This document shows positions 24,357 to 33,695 of a DNA stretch of 64,000 nucleotides, one piece after another. How positions within the stretch are numbered: the first letter of the stretch is position 1; the number at the start of each line of letters is the position of its first letter. The stretch is from Seiridium cupressi (Eukaryota > Ascomycota > Sordariomycetes > Amphisphaeriales > Sporocadaceae). The notes beneath the pieces are model-generated. The model saw nothing but the letters and a program-made list of their open reading frames with translations, searched no databases and was not told the DNA's origin. The stretch is taken from contig JARVKI010000053.1 of NCBI GenBank assembly GCA_036674765.1, positions 243,140 to 307,139 on the forward strand. Reading direction: 5' to 3'. The position numbers and the translations under genes were made by a program.

Positions 24357-25568
24357 ATGATGTCCGATGAGATGGACTGGCAGTTTGATCCTCCAGCCAT
24401 CGAGGAGCCCATCGTCGAGAAGCCCGTTGTCGTCGAGGAACCCATGGTCATCAAGGAACTTATTAAGGAGCCCATGGCGATTGAGGAACCAATGGCGATT
24501 GAGGACCCCGTCGTTATCGAGGACCCCGTCGTTGTCGAGGACCCCGTCGTTGTCGAGGACCCCGTCGTTGTCGAGGACCCCGTCGTCGTCAAGGAACCCA
24601 TGGCGATTGAGGAACCCATGGCGATTGAGGAACCGGCCGCACTAGAGTCTACACCTATACCATCCACAGTCGCGCCCTCATTTCCCTCCTTTGGATCAAC
24701 GCCATTTTGCCCCCCGACTTTGGATCCGTCTCATCCCGCCGATTGGTCTTCGCCTCTGAGCGGGTTAGCCGAGGAGTTGGAGGCTGAGTTAATGAGAGAC
24801 AGCGACGAAGCTTTTACGGCGAACGTCCCTACTTCCACTTTCGACTTTCAAGTTCTTTTTGGGACATCTACCGCTCCCTCTGGTTTCACCTCTGGTAATG
24901 AGCTGGTTTTGCAGGAGCATTTCCTCCAAGATTCCACAGGGGAAGACGAGACGAAATTGGAGAAAAAGGACGAACTGATGGAAGACAGCGAGGAAACTCG
25001 TATGAAGACCGCCTTCAATGGCACCTTCGATGACAATCTCGGGTCCGATATCAACTTCAATTTCGATGAGAACTTTGACTTCAACAACGCTCGTCTCGAT
25101 TTTACCCTGCCTGCTAGCGCAACAGCTCCTCACACTGGCTCTGCCTCTGTTGATCAAGTCCCTGGGCCTGCTCATATGGACGCGACAGAGAACTTATACC
25201 CGACGAACACCCCGGCTTTCTCCTTTGACTTTAACCCTCCTAGTGGTGCTCCTATTGCGCCAACCGCCTTCGCCTTTGGTCCCCAGGTGGGCGCACAAAA
25301 CATGGGCTCTGCGAATACAGCGGAAGAGGAAGGGGCAGAAGAACCAGAGGAAGAAGTAGACGAAAAGGAATTGGAGAGATTGCGACAGGAGGCCCGTGAT
25401 CGTTTTTACGATGCGCCATGCGACCTCTCAGATGAACTTCCGGACTCTGAAGATGAGAAGCAAACTCTAGATGACGTCGTAATTCCTTACAAGTCAATTC
25501 CTAGACATCTACTGGCGACCCCGACGCCAGCGCCAAAGGTCCAGAGCAAGTGTCAAGCTCGCTACTAG
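24357..25568 (+). CDS. Acidic protein with hexapeptide tandem repeats, unrecognised
   Basis: Open frame of about 403 residues, starting 21 bp after the TAG of the upstream membrane protein on the same strand, so it is either a separate gene or the continuation of that one through a 51-nt intron. Residues about 10-95 are imperfect hexapeptide repeats of the EDPVVV and EEPMAI types. The middle is rich in Ser, Thr, Pro, Phe and Asp. There is an Asn/Asp/Phe cluster (DINFNFDENFDFNN). The last 80 residues are the most ordered-looking, with an acidic helix (EEEVDEKELERLRQEARDRF) and a tail (YKSIPRHLLATPTP). No known domain is visible. The repeats are coded by 18-bp units, so copy number can change without breaking the frame. 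Confidence 0.5.
   Translation: MMSDEMDWQFDPPAIEEPIVEKPVVVEEPMVIKELIKEPMAIEEPMAIEDPVVIEDPVVVEDPVVVEDPVVVEDPVVVKEPMAIEEPMAIEEPAALESTPIPSTVAPSFPSFGSTPFCPPTLDPSHPADWSSPLSGLAEELEAELMRDSDEAFTANVPTSTFDFQVLFGTSTAPSGFTSGNELVLQEHFLQDSTGEDETKLEKKDELMEDSEETRMKTAFNGTFDDNLGSDINFNFDENFDFNNARLDFTLPASATAPHTGSASVDQVPGPAHMDATENLYPTNTPAFSFDFNPPSGAPIAPTAFAFGPQVGAQNMGSANTAEEEGAEEPEEEVDEKELERLRQEARDRFYDAPCDLSDELPDSEDEKQTLDDVVIPYKSIPRHLLATPTPAPKVQSKCQARY
24466..24644 (+). repeat. 18-bp coding tandem repeat array
   Basis: Five nearly identical 18-bp units run from 24501 to 24590 (GAGGACCCCGTCGTTGTC type, the first and last with one base changed). Units of the related GAGGAACCCATGGCGATT type flank them on both sides. 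The unit is six codons, so gains or losses of copies keep the reading frame. All three forward frames and at least one reverse frame stay open across the array, which is expected for a stop-free repeat. Confidence 0.9.
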
Positions 25569-25923
25569 GCCCACTACGCCTTGCGCTTCAGAATATACCG
25601 GCCGAATATATGGTACGCTTGTTGGTTGCAGGGCGGCAACAACCACTAGATGTTCACCATCGAAAATCAGGGTTCCAAATACTCCATGCCCAATCGCGCG
25701 CCGACATGAATGCACTAGTCAAAGATTGCGTGCTCGTTATTGTGCTCTGAGGGTCCGTACGAGCCTCTCAACTGTAACCATCATTGCATCATACCATTCC
25801 CAAATGAGGAATGTGCGGGGATTGAACATCAAATACATCACATATCATTCGAAATAGAATTTCATTGTGGATTCAAAGTAGGAAGACTTGTTCGTTTCAC
25901 CACAACGAAACAATTCGAGCAAG

Positions 25924-26236
25924 ATGGCACCGTCTGTGGCAGAAAGCATCCCTGGCGAAGACGTTTTGAATACGCGAACGCAGGTCAAGCTCTCACAGGC
26001 CTTTGATACCACTCAACACGCTTCCGTAAGTTCAAATGGACAGGCGCCAAGGCAACCTTCTCGCTTATATAAAGCAGTATAAATACAGAGATTATTTACC
26101 CGTTTACGATGAGACAACAACGTTTCTGGCGACCGAGCTGTTTGACTTCATTGATCGTGGTCATCTCGTAGATAAGGCCAAACCTAATCTTCTAGGGCTC
26201 AATGACCCAGACGTAAAGATCAAAAAACACACCTAA
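25924..26236 (+). pseudogene. Truncated TauD-like 2-oxoglutarate dioxygenase fragment
   Basis: A start at 25924 (MAPSVAESIP...) leads to a GTAAGT donor at about 26026. Downstream, in another frame, is KYRDYLPVYDETTTF followed by ELFDFIDRGHLVDKAKPNLL, ending at TAA 26234-26236. This resembles the N-terminal region of fungal alpha-ketoglutarate-dependent sulfonate/taurine dioxygenases, where a YxxYLPxxD segment precedes an ELFExxDRG segment. The catalytic jelly-roll with its HxD...H iron ligands is absent. I see no continuation in the next 390 bp. I infer a decayed or deletion-truncated copy. The similarity call is from memory and moderate. Confidence 0.42.
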
Positions 26237-26627
26237 TCACCCGACGACCAATTTCGCACTTGTGTATGTACGAGACCATTACGAATGAGACAGAGCGGAT
26301 GTTGCTTGAGTCCCTGCTTACCAAGCGCCTTAGAGTCTCGAGGTCGGGGAATGAAGTCTCCTGCTGACAAATATTATAGGCGCAACACCGTGGTTCGCAG
26401 TTTTCGGACTTTTTGGAAAAGTGCGTGGCAGGCCTAGGTCCTGATTGGTTGTATTGAGACAGTAGTTCTGATACTATCTGGGACACGTCTATGATCGTGA
26501 GGATATGAGTCCTGGAAATATAAAGATAAAGAGTCTGAACTGGACCTGAAGGGGGGTCATCACCTGAGGTGCCGCGCGCTCATATACCAATATTCGAGCT
26601 CAATTGACCACTCAGAATATCACAAAC

Positions 26628-27620
26628 ATGGTGTCGCTTAAAGTTGTGCAGCAATCGAATGCCCAAGTTGCAAACCTCCCAAGGGGCCTCGTTGCGTTGT
26701 TCATAGGTGCTACATCTGGCATCGGCGAGAGCGCACTACAACACTTCGCTCAACATGCCCCAGCTCCAAGAATATAGACTGTCGCCCGCCCATCAACGGC
26801 TGTCTCTCAGGAAAAATTGATTAGCTCACTGCGACTTTCCAAGCCCGAGGGCACCTACAAACTCATCGCCGCCGATGTCTCGCTCGTCTCTGAGATTGAC
26901 AAGGTCGTCAAGGCCGTAGTGAACAAGGAGACCAAGATCGACTTCCTCGTCATGTCCGCTGGCTTCATGGCCTTTGAAGGTCGCAAGGATCCGCGTGAGG
27001 GCCTCGATCCATCCATGAGTACGCGGTACTACTCTCGACTGCGAGCCGTCGAACAACTCCTGCCGTTACTGAACAGCACTGCGGTGGCGAGCCCTCGTAT
27101 CGTCTCGGTACTTGCTGGCGGACGGGAGGGACCGATTAATGAATCCGACCTGGACCTGCGTGACCGAACCAACTGGTCATTTTGGAACGCGTCGGTCCAC
27201 TCTGCTACCATGGGCACGCTGGCGCTCGAGCGAATCGCGCGTGAGAATCCGCGCCTGAGCATTGTGCACTGGTTTCCGGGGCCGGTAACTACGCCAGGCC
27301 TGGAGAGGGCGCAGAAGCACGGCATGAACATACCGGATCCCATGAGCCAGGAAGAGTCTGGCGCCCGTGCTCTGTTCCTGGCCACCAGCGATCGCTATAC
27401 CGTGCAGAAAGGACTCGTAGCGGTACCCGAGGGCGTTGAGATGGCCGAGAAGACACGAGGCGGCATCTTCTTGGTAGATCCACTGGGAGAGATGATCGAT
27501 AACGAGGTTGTGTTGACTGATATGAGGGAACGGGGCGTGGGTGAGGCTGTTTGGAATTTCACGCAGAAGGTGTTTGCTGCCTCCGTTGCCCAAAGCGATG
27601 AGCGGCGAGATGAATTGTGA
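26628..27620 (+). pseudogene. Short-chain dehydrogenase/reductase with in-frame TAG at codon 50
   Basis: One continuous frame of 331 codons from ATG 26628 to TGA 27620, broken only by a TAG at 26775-26777 (codon 50). Protein before the stop has the Rossmann nucleotide-binding motif (GATSGIGESAL). The frame after it continues the fold: a DVSLVSEID strand, VMSAG, RIVSVLAGG and WFPGPVTTPGL. The usual YxxxK catalytic pair is not evident. The region SVHSATMGTLALERIA occupies its place, as in several fungal non-classical members. The residue at the stop is expected to be Tyr (RIxTVARP context), one base from TAG. I see no intron that would remove the stop without losing the glycine motif. It may be a recent pseudogene, a readthrough gene, or a base-call error. 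Translation from ATG 26817 would lack the cofactor site. Confidence 0.72.
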
Positions 27621-28041
27621 GCGAGATTGCAGTTAGGTGTGCGAGTCTTGAAGTCATATGTAGTAATTTTATTTGCTTCCTTTTATCGCCTTGAGGAAAA
27701 GGAATAATATGAGGACTACGAATCCGAGATATCCAAGGCGCGGGGCTTGCGACATGGCCTTGATTCTCGCGAGACAGCTGCATGTGCAGAAAAAATGTTA
27801 GATAATTCAGGCGCAGGCTGCGTGACATATTGAGGCCGTCCAAGTTCAATAGCATCCAACGATGGTGGTATCAACCCGCCCGGGCCTCGGATTCTGTCAG
27901 CGTACACCGATGGAGTATATCGAGGGCCCATCAAGCCATCTCCAAAGTACGATCATGTTTGAAGCTACCAAAGGGATAAGCACGACAAGATTTGTTTTGA
28001 GAACTCGGCTGGCTTGTATTCGGCAACGCCGGGTACCCGTC
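27621..28041. other. Convergent intergenic region
   Basis: This 421-bp stretch lies between the stop codons of the dehydrogenase (+) and ATG14 (-). I see only short chance frames. It should hold both 3' untranslated regions. Confidence 0.5.
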
Positions 28042-29676
28042 CTATCTGGGCTTGATTTTGGTCCAGCCATTTGTACCTTTGTCCTTCTCTCGCGCGCTTG
28101 CTCCACTCACAGCCGCCAAAGATGCCCTTGCGTCACCTGAGCCATTACTTCTGACCGTATTGACGCTCATATAGCTCTCCAAACCATACCTCGGATTCCT
28201 CACCTTAGACTGCGGCGTACCGCCGACTAGCACACCATCGTCGAGGTCATTTGGTGCAAAATCGTCGTCTTCAATCAATTCCCATTCGGGGACAGGAGCA
28301 TCGTGCGCTAGCCGCGCCTTGAGCTTATCTGCTAGCTTGATTGGATTGGGTAGTTTGAAGGAGCGTGTGAAGTCCTGGCCTTCTGCGCTGTTGAGAGATG
28401 TGTGCGCTGTGCCGTGAGACCAGTGGCCCATCTTGGGGGCGGCCTTGGTGATGTCGTCATTTTCGGCATCACCGCTTCCAGTTTTCGCGCGATTCGGCGA
28501 AGATGCATTTGCATTTATAAGTGGTTGACCCGGCTGATTGCGCTGGAGAGAGGATCCGTTGAGCAGATTGTATAGATTCCGTCCCATGAAGGTGAAGTCC
28601 TCAAAACTGCTGCCGTTGTCGCCCACAGGGATCCCCTGTGTTCTGCACAGCCATACTATATTGTAGGCCAGCAAACAGATGCCCTCGAGGAATGCCGTGT
28701 AATTATTCGACTCATCCTTTGAAAAGGACGAGAGAGGTTTATCAAGAAATAGGGGCCGTGGGTGTGGCACATGGCCATATTGACGGTCAAGCGCGTCAAC
28801 GGGCAATGGAGATGCTCCTGGAAACCCGACTTGGCCGTGGTGATAGGATGACGACAAGGAAAAAATCGTGGCTCTCGGGTAGTCATTGTGCGGTAAAGTG
28901 ATTTCGGCTGGGAGCCTTACAGCGAGGTAATGTGAGGCTAGCCAAAGAAGATGCGCTATATGCCCAAGAGACGCCGATATATGTTCGGGATGCATACCTT
29001 GTGCAGTTAGTGATGCTCAATTTTCTTTTCTTAAATTCCTTGAGCGTAACCTACTATTTAGGTGGTGTAAATCAACGACTTCCAAACCTCCTATCTTGTA
29101 TTCAAAACGAACAGGCGTTCCTCTCCTGACTCGTTGCAGCCTGTATAACTTGGCAACTTCAGCGCAAAGCGCTGCGCGATATTGCGCTGTTGCTTCATGT
29201 TCTCGATCCCAGTGGTACTTGAGTTTCCTGACAGACGTCTTTGTTTCTTCGAGTTCTCTGTTGCGTCTTGCAGCAATGCCTTGGGAGGCCGAGGCTAGAT
29301 CAGTCTTTCGCCGCGCAATCGCGGCTCGGCGCTCCTCGATATCCCTCCTGGCTGCATCAACCTCCTGTCGCAACTTGTCCGCCGCGGCCATGATTTGTTC
29401 CGTACGATCCTTTGCCTTCTGTTCGTCCGATGCGCATTTCTCTACGTAAGCGGAGGATGGGTTCGAGGCGACAGGCGCTTGGCTTGAGTCGTGGACGTTT
29501 AGAAGAGCGGAAACGCGTTGTTCAAGCTCCTCCACTTCCATCATGGCCTTGGCGTTGGCGAACCGTCCCTCGTAAAGCGCATTGCGGGCATCCGTCGCAC
29601 AGAAGAAGGGAAGCTTCTGTGGATGGTGCCGCCGGCGGCAGATCTCACAGATGACATTGCCCGGTTTCGAGTCCAT
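28042..29676 (-). CDS. ATG14: Autophagy PI3-kinase subunit Atg14 (Barkor family)
   Basis: Targeting subunit of PI3-kinase complex I (Vps34-Vps15-Atg6-Atg14) at the autophagosome formation site. Exons are 29055-29676 and 28042-28997 on the minus strand, joined in phase 1 over a 57-nt intron (GTAGGT donor, CACTAAC branch). The N-terminus has the family's cysteine cluster (CEICRRRHHPQKLPFFC). A long coiled coil covers roughly residues 55-175, and a conserved segment crosses the splice (GLEVVDLHHLN into HISASLGHIAHLLWLASHYL). It continues to LPAEITLPHNDYPRATIF and YNIVWLCRTQGI. The C-terminal 150 residues are low in complexity, with a WELIEDDDFAP patch. I start at 29676; an in-frame Met seven codons upstream (29697) is the alternative. 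Its partner ATG6 lies 9.6 kb away. Confidence 0.87.
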
Positions 29677-30330
29677 GGCGAGCGGATTCGAAAACAAGGC
29701 GACACTTTCAGGGCTGCAGGCAGCGTTCTACGGACGGAATCTGCCTCTGTTTAATGTGTGTGTCGCGTCGCTGGAAGGTGTCGGTGGCATGGTCACCGAG
29801 CTATACAGATCACCTGTGATGCCTAAGCGCGGATGGCTGAACAATGCCAGCGACTTCGAGACTGAATGGTCTTGTCAGATGCTCAAGTGACGTCGAGTGG
29901 GTGCAAAGGTTACAGGGGAGCTGGTTGCCTTATCGCTTATCGGCGTTATCGGGAACCCGCCCCCTGTCCGGCATGCAAGGGTCCAGGTCCAGAGCGACTC
30001 GACCGTTCTTCGGGCAGCGACGCGTCTGAAGTTATAAGTGGTAGAGGAAGCCACGATTTAAGTGATGCGCTGTGCCTGACTTTGAAGCTCATTCATATTT
30101 CCTGCTGTGAGTACTGTATATAAACTCCTCATCTTCCTCAGGTCAATTTCGTAACACACGCCATTTTCCACTCGTCGGTCCCTTGTGACTCAAATCGCGT
30201 CACGCGTCAAGGATAGTCCGAGGTATTCATGCTGTCAAACTCGCCAGTGCCTGCCAGAAGCTGCCGATTGTGTATACTAGAGCGCCGAAAGATCACTATT
30301 TGCACCTAAGCCATCTTTGTAATTTCTTTC
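29677..30330. other. Divergent promoter region between ATG14 and the 30.3-kb gene
   Basis: About 650 bp between two start codons on opposite strands. Short frames on the plus strand overlap the ATG14 start and look like chance. A TATAAA-like box lies at 30117-30123 (GTATATAAAC), about 210 bp before the next start codon. Confidence 0.45.
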
Positions 30331-31167
30331 ATGCCTTCGTGGCAGGAGCTACACAGGATGTCACACACCCCTTTACGTTCTCCGATCAAAGTATCGGCTA
30401 GCCAGAGCCAGGAGGACATCAAGGGCTACGAAGTCATCAACCAACCACTACACGAAGAAGAAGGAGGGGAGGAGGAACAACAAGAAACAGACGGCATTAG
30501 GAGTGATGACATGCCTCCTCCAGGGACCCAGATCAAACCGTCAGAGTCCCAGCCGCGAGTTCACGACCAGCATATGGACGTCGATGATGTCCCGGAATCT
30601 GTACCACAGCCGGCACCCGTGGCCGACCAGCGCACTCAACAAACTCGAACTCCAGAGCTCACGCAACGTCACATCCAGCGAATCTCCGCACAGCGATCGC
30701 CTAGCTCTCCCGGTCGTCTTGATCCCTTTGATTGGGAGGACTTTGAGAGCCGCTATCAGAAAGCCTTGGCCGAAGCTGACCAGGAAGAAGGTGACCTCTT
30801 GGCCGAATTTGAGCATCTTGTCAAGGTATGCTACTTGAACCATGGCCTCTATGAAGAGCCACACACTAAGTTTTGCCAATAGTATTTCAACATTTGGGCC
30901 TCGGCGTCATCGAGTCACGACAATGAGAGGGCGGTGAAAAGGTACATGGGCATGGTTTCCTCCATCGATTGTCTTACTGACTATTCGGCAGACTGCAAAC
31001 CCGTACAAGATATGTGCATCTGTCAGAAAACAAGTTGAAGCAAAAGAAGGAGCATTGTGAGTTCAGACTGACTGCTGCTTGAAGTTGATGCCAGCTGACT
31101 GCTCATAGTATCGGAGGTGGTCAAGGCTTTCCAGAGCGCTCTAGCTCTCCTGAGCACATCAAGATAA
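30331..31167 (+). CDS. Unrecognised acidic protein with conserved-looking helical C-terminus
   Basis: Four exons: 30331-30825, 30883-30941, 30992-31056 and 31109-31167, giving 225 residues. All junctions have GT...AG ends and their phases (0, 2, 1) fit. The first 120 residues are acidic and polar with Gln/Glu-rich runs and SP/SxSP sites. After LDPFDWEDFESRYQKAL the rest appears wholly helical: LLAEFEHLVK, YFNIWASASSSHDNERAVKR, RTRYVHLSENKLKQKKEH and VVKAFQSALALLS. Such fine splitting of one helical segment by three introns, with the frame kept throughout, argues for a real gene. A second Met at 30358 (MSHTPLRSPIKV) may be the true start. I do not recognise the family. Nuclear localisation is possible from composition, but this is inference. 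Confidence 0.68.
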
Positions 31168-31572
31168 GTAAGAGGCGTAACAGGCAGAAGGACAGAGCAC
31201 ATTGCTGGTTAGGGATACTGTCGCCTTCATCTGCGCATATGTTCCTGTGCTTCAACGTGGCGCCACAGATGCTCGCAAGCCGGATTTGATGACGACGAAT
31301 GATGAGTTAACGATTACACGAACAATGAATGACTTGCATGCATCCACTCCTTATCCCGTACCTACATCTGGCTACAATGTACCTGATTAAAATTGAAGCA
31401 CTGCATCCTTGCCATGGCTTGAAGTCGGCGAAGTATGCACTGTGCAAATAACCGTGCACGATTGAACGCCTAGACTGTGCTGCCTGCTCAAGGGTCCAAA
31501 AGTCCCTGGATCCACCGTACACGTCCGTCACGTCAACCGTCGCGAGCTTTTCCAACAACCACAAAGCTCGAC
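31168..31572. other. Intergenic region
   Basis: About 400 bp between two genes on the plus strand. No recognisable coding content. It should hold the upstream 3' untranslated region and the promoter of the DUF3807 gene. Confidence 0.4.
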
Positions 31573-32328
31573 ATGTCATCTACGTTTGACACCCCGGGAG
31601 TCCTCAAAGCTCCGGGCGTATCGCAAGTAAGAGTTTTATTCACATCTCGTACTCAGCAGCCCATGGCTAATCCAGAGCAGACGGAAATCGAAGCTTTCCA
31701 TGCCGAGCACTTCTCCGTTGCAGCAATCCAACTTTTTGCCGGCGACTTTCTCCAGCCGCAACCAAACTACGAGGACGAATGCTACGGAGAATATTATGAT
31801 TACGAAGAGGATGATGACGGACTTGGATACTACCCTGATGGTGTCAAGCGCACATTGACCGACGAACAAATCGCCATCTTTCGGCACTCTGAGCTCGAGG
31901 CCTTGCGGCGCGAGGAGGAGAAAAAGGCAGCGAAAGCTAGCAACTGTCCTCAGGAGGGGCCAGGTACCGCAGAAGACGGCCTAGAAGCATCGAACGCCGC
32001 AGGGGTGCTTGAACCGGAGTTCCTTGAAGAAACTGAAGATGGCGAAATCGAATCAGAAAGTCCGCAGCCAGCCTCTTCAGCGCCTTCCAAAGCAAAAAGA
32101 AGGCGGAAAGCCAAGAAAAACAGACAGTCTTCCGCCAAGCACTCTGAGAGTCTTCCGAGAGGCGAGCAGGGATGGTTCAAGAAGACGATCAAGCCAGACT
32201 TACGGAAGAGGACTTGGGACGTTGTCGAGACCGGCATGGACAGTCTCGACTACGACGGTCTCGAGGCGAGCGCTGGGTCAGGCACAGGACAAGCTTCGCA
32301 AAGGCGTAAGATCTCGTACGATGATTGA
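31573..32328 (+). CDS. DUF3807-family protein
   Basis: Single-exon protein of 251 residues from the Met at 31573. The recognisable core is FHAEHFSVAAIQLFAGDFL, followed by an acidic Tyr-rich stretch and then GYYPDGVKRTLTDEQIAIFR and HSELEALRRE. I associate this pattern with the fungal domain of unknown function DUF3807. The C-terminal third is basic (KAKRRRKAKKNRQ) and looks like a nuclear or nucleolar signal, with a further KKTIKPDLRKRTWDVVE segment. Other possible starts are an upstream in-frame Met at 31477, with low-complexity protein before 31573, and MANPEQTE at 31663. A 30-nt GTAAGA...CTCAG interval at 31627-31656 is far too short to be an intron and is read through. Function unknown. 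Confidence 0.72.
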   Translation: MSSTFDTPGVLKAPGVSQVRVLFTSRTQQPMANPEQTEIEAFHAEHFSVAAIQLFAGDFLQPQPNYEDECYGEYYDYEEDDDGLGYYPDGVKRTLTDEQIAIFRHSELEALRREEEKKAAKASNCPQEGPGTAEDGLEASNAAGVLEPEFLEETEDGEIESESPQPASSAPSKAKRRRKAKKNRQSSAKHSESLPRGEQGWFKKTIKPDLRKRTWDVVETGMDSLDYDGLEASAGSGTGQASQRRKISYDD

Positions 32329-33695
32329 AAATGACCTGAATTTCTCGCCGCAAACAATTTTCGGCTTGCTCCCACGCAAATTCGACAGGGCAATGTAGCC
32401 TGGAAGGCTCGCGAGAGTGTACAAGTGCAGTAAGGTCAGTCCATACCTCCCCAATTGTATCTCTCTTCACCTTCACATGATGAGAACTTAGTATCGTCAT
32501 CCTTAGCCGGAAGTCTGGCCAGGCAGGCAGGAGTCAGCTTGCTGGTAAATGTCTACCTGTCGCTGGGCGCATGTCGAGTAAAAATAATCTTCTCTCTGAC
32601 ACCATGAATGTATTTTCCCTTGCTAGTTTTGACTATTTTTTTCAAGGGCTAGTTACTAATTGGTCTTGTAGTCTGTGGGTTTTGACTATACATCCTAGGA
32701 AGCTCAATATGTGATGCAAACATCCATGAAGAGACAGCGATCAACACGCGTCCACCATGGATCCCCGAGTAGAGGCAGACCACATCAGATACTGGCGCAG
32801 CGTGTTCTTGTAAATGCGAGGAGGCACGAGCGATTGATCAAGGTTGGTATGGAATATATTGCTGCAGCCAAGACTGGAGCACATGATGCGTCACTGGGGC
32901 TCTAGACCGATCGGTCGGAGCTGGAATTGGTTGTGACTGTTTTTCTATGCAACGCTGAAATGCGCCGCACGGAGCGCTGCCTCGAACCACAGGCGTAGCA
33001 CTGCAGACAAATGCATTTACACGCCCAAGGTAAGGCATTGATTGATTAATTGATTGCTCAGTGCAGCCCGTCGATGCGGAACTCGGAGTTCGCTTAGAAG
33101 TGATGTTTCGCCTGAGTAGAGTGAGTATGTCTTCGATAGAGGTCGTGTCTCAATGTATAATATATAAAAAAAAGAACAACAAGTACCACGAGAAAGGAAA
33201 AAAGCAAGGAATTGACCATTGTGAAGAGAGCCTCGGGTGTTCATCCAAGCCTGCCGAGCCCCTTGCATACCTAGGCGTTCCGAGCTTTTCAAGGTTCTGT
33301 CTGTCGGTGTGGCCAAGAAGCAGGCTTGGGACCTGAAGCTTGGAAGCATCCCCGGTTGTCCAGGTTCACGTAAGAGGCACGCAGGCACTGACAGACTCTG
33401 TCTTATCGTATCGATACATTGTAGCGGGGTATGCACGGGCCATACAGCAGGCGCGGGCGCCTTGTGACGAGGGGTCCATTCCTCTGTATCGAGGTCGCAA
33501 TCGTGGGTCCAGCCTTCTCCAAACCATCCCACTTCCATATTCGACAACCCGCCCAAAAATCGCCCGTGACCTTTGGGTGGTCGATATTGGGGGAAATACT
33601 TGTCGAAACCTATCGACGACTTTTCCCGACCCATCCGCTATCCTTATCCACGATCCCTTTCGCCGGAGACGCCTTTTTCGGCCCCAACGCCCACC
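32329..33695. other. Long upstream region of the CK2 alpha gene
   Basis: About 1.37 kb between the DUF3807 gene and the CK2 alpha start. A 205-codon frame on the minus strand (33017-33634) has no recognisable domain and lies where the CK2 promoter and leader should be. I regard it as chance. An A-rich run is at 33165-33180. The final 150 bp are C-rich with short C/T runs, as expected for a leader. Confidence 0.45.

Noticed and set aside
24350..24667. Open frames on the other forward frame and the reverse strand across the 18-bp repeat array
   Set aside because: A stop-free tandem repeat keeps several frames open. Only the frame that continues to 25568 has non-repeat coding character.
31627..31656. 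30-nt GTAAGA...CTCAG interval in the DUF3807 gene as an intron
   Set aside because: Far shorter than the roughly 46-nt minimum seen in this window. The frame is open through it.
33017..33634. 205-codon minus-strand frame upstream of the CK2 alpha gene
   Set aside because: No recognisable domain, odd composition, and it lies across the promoter and leader of a well-defined gene.
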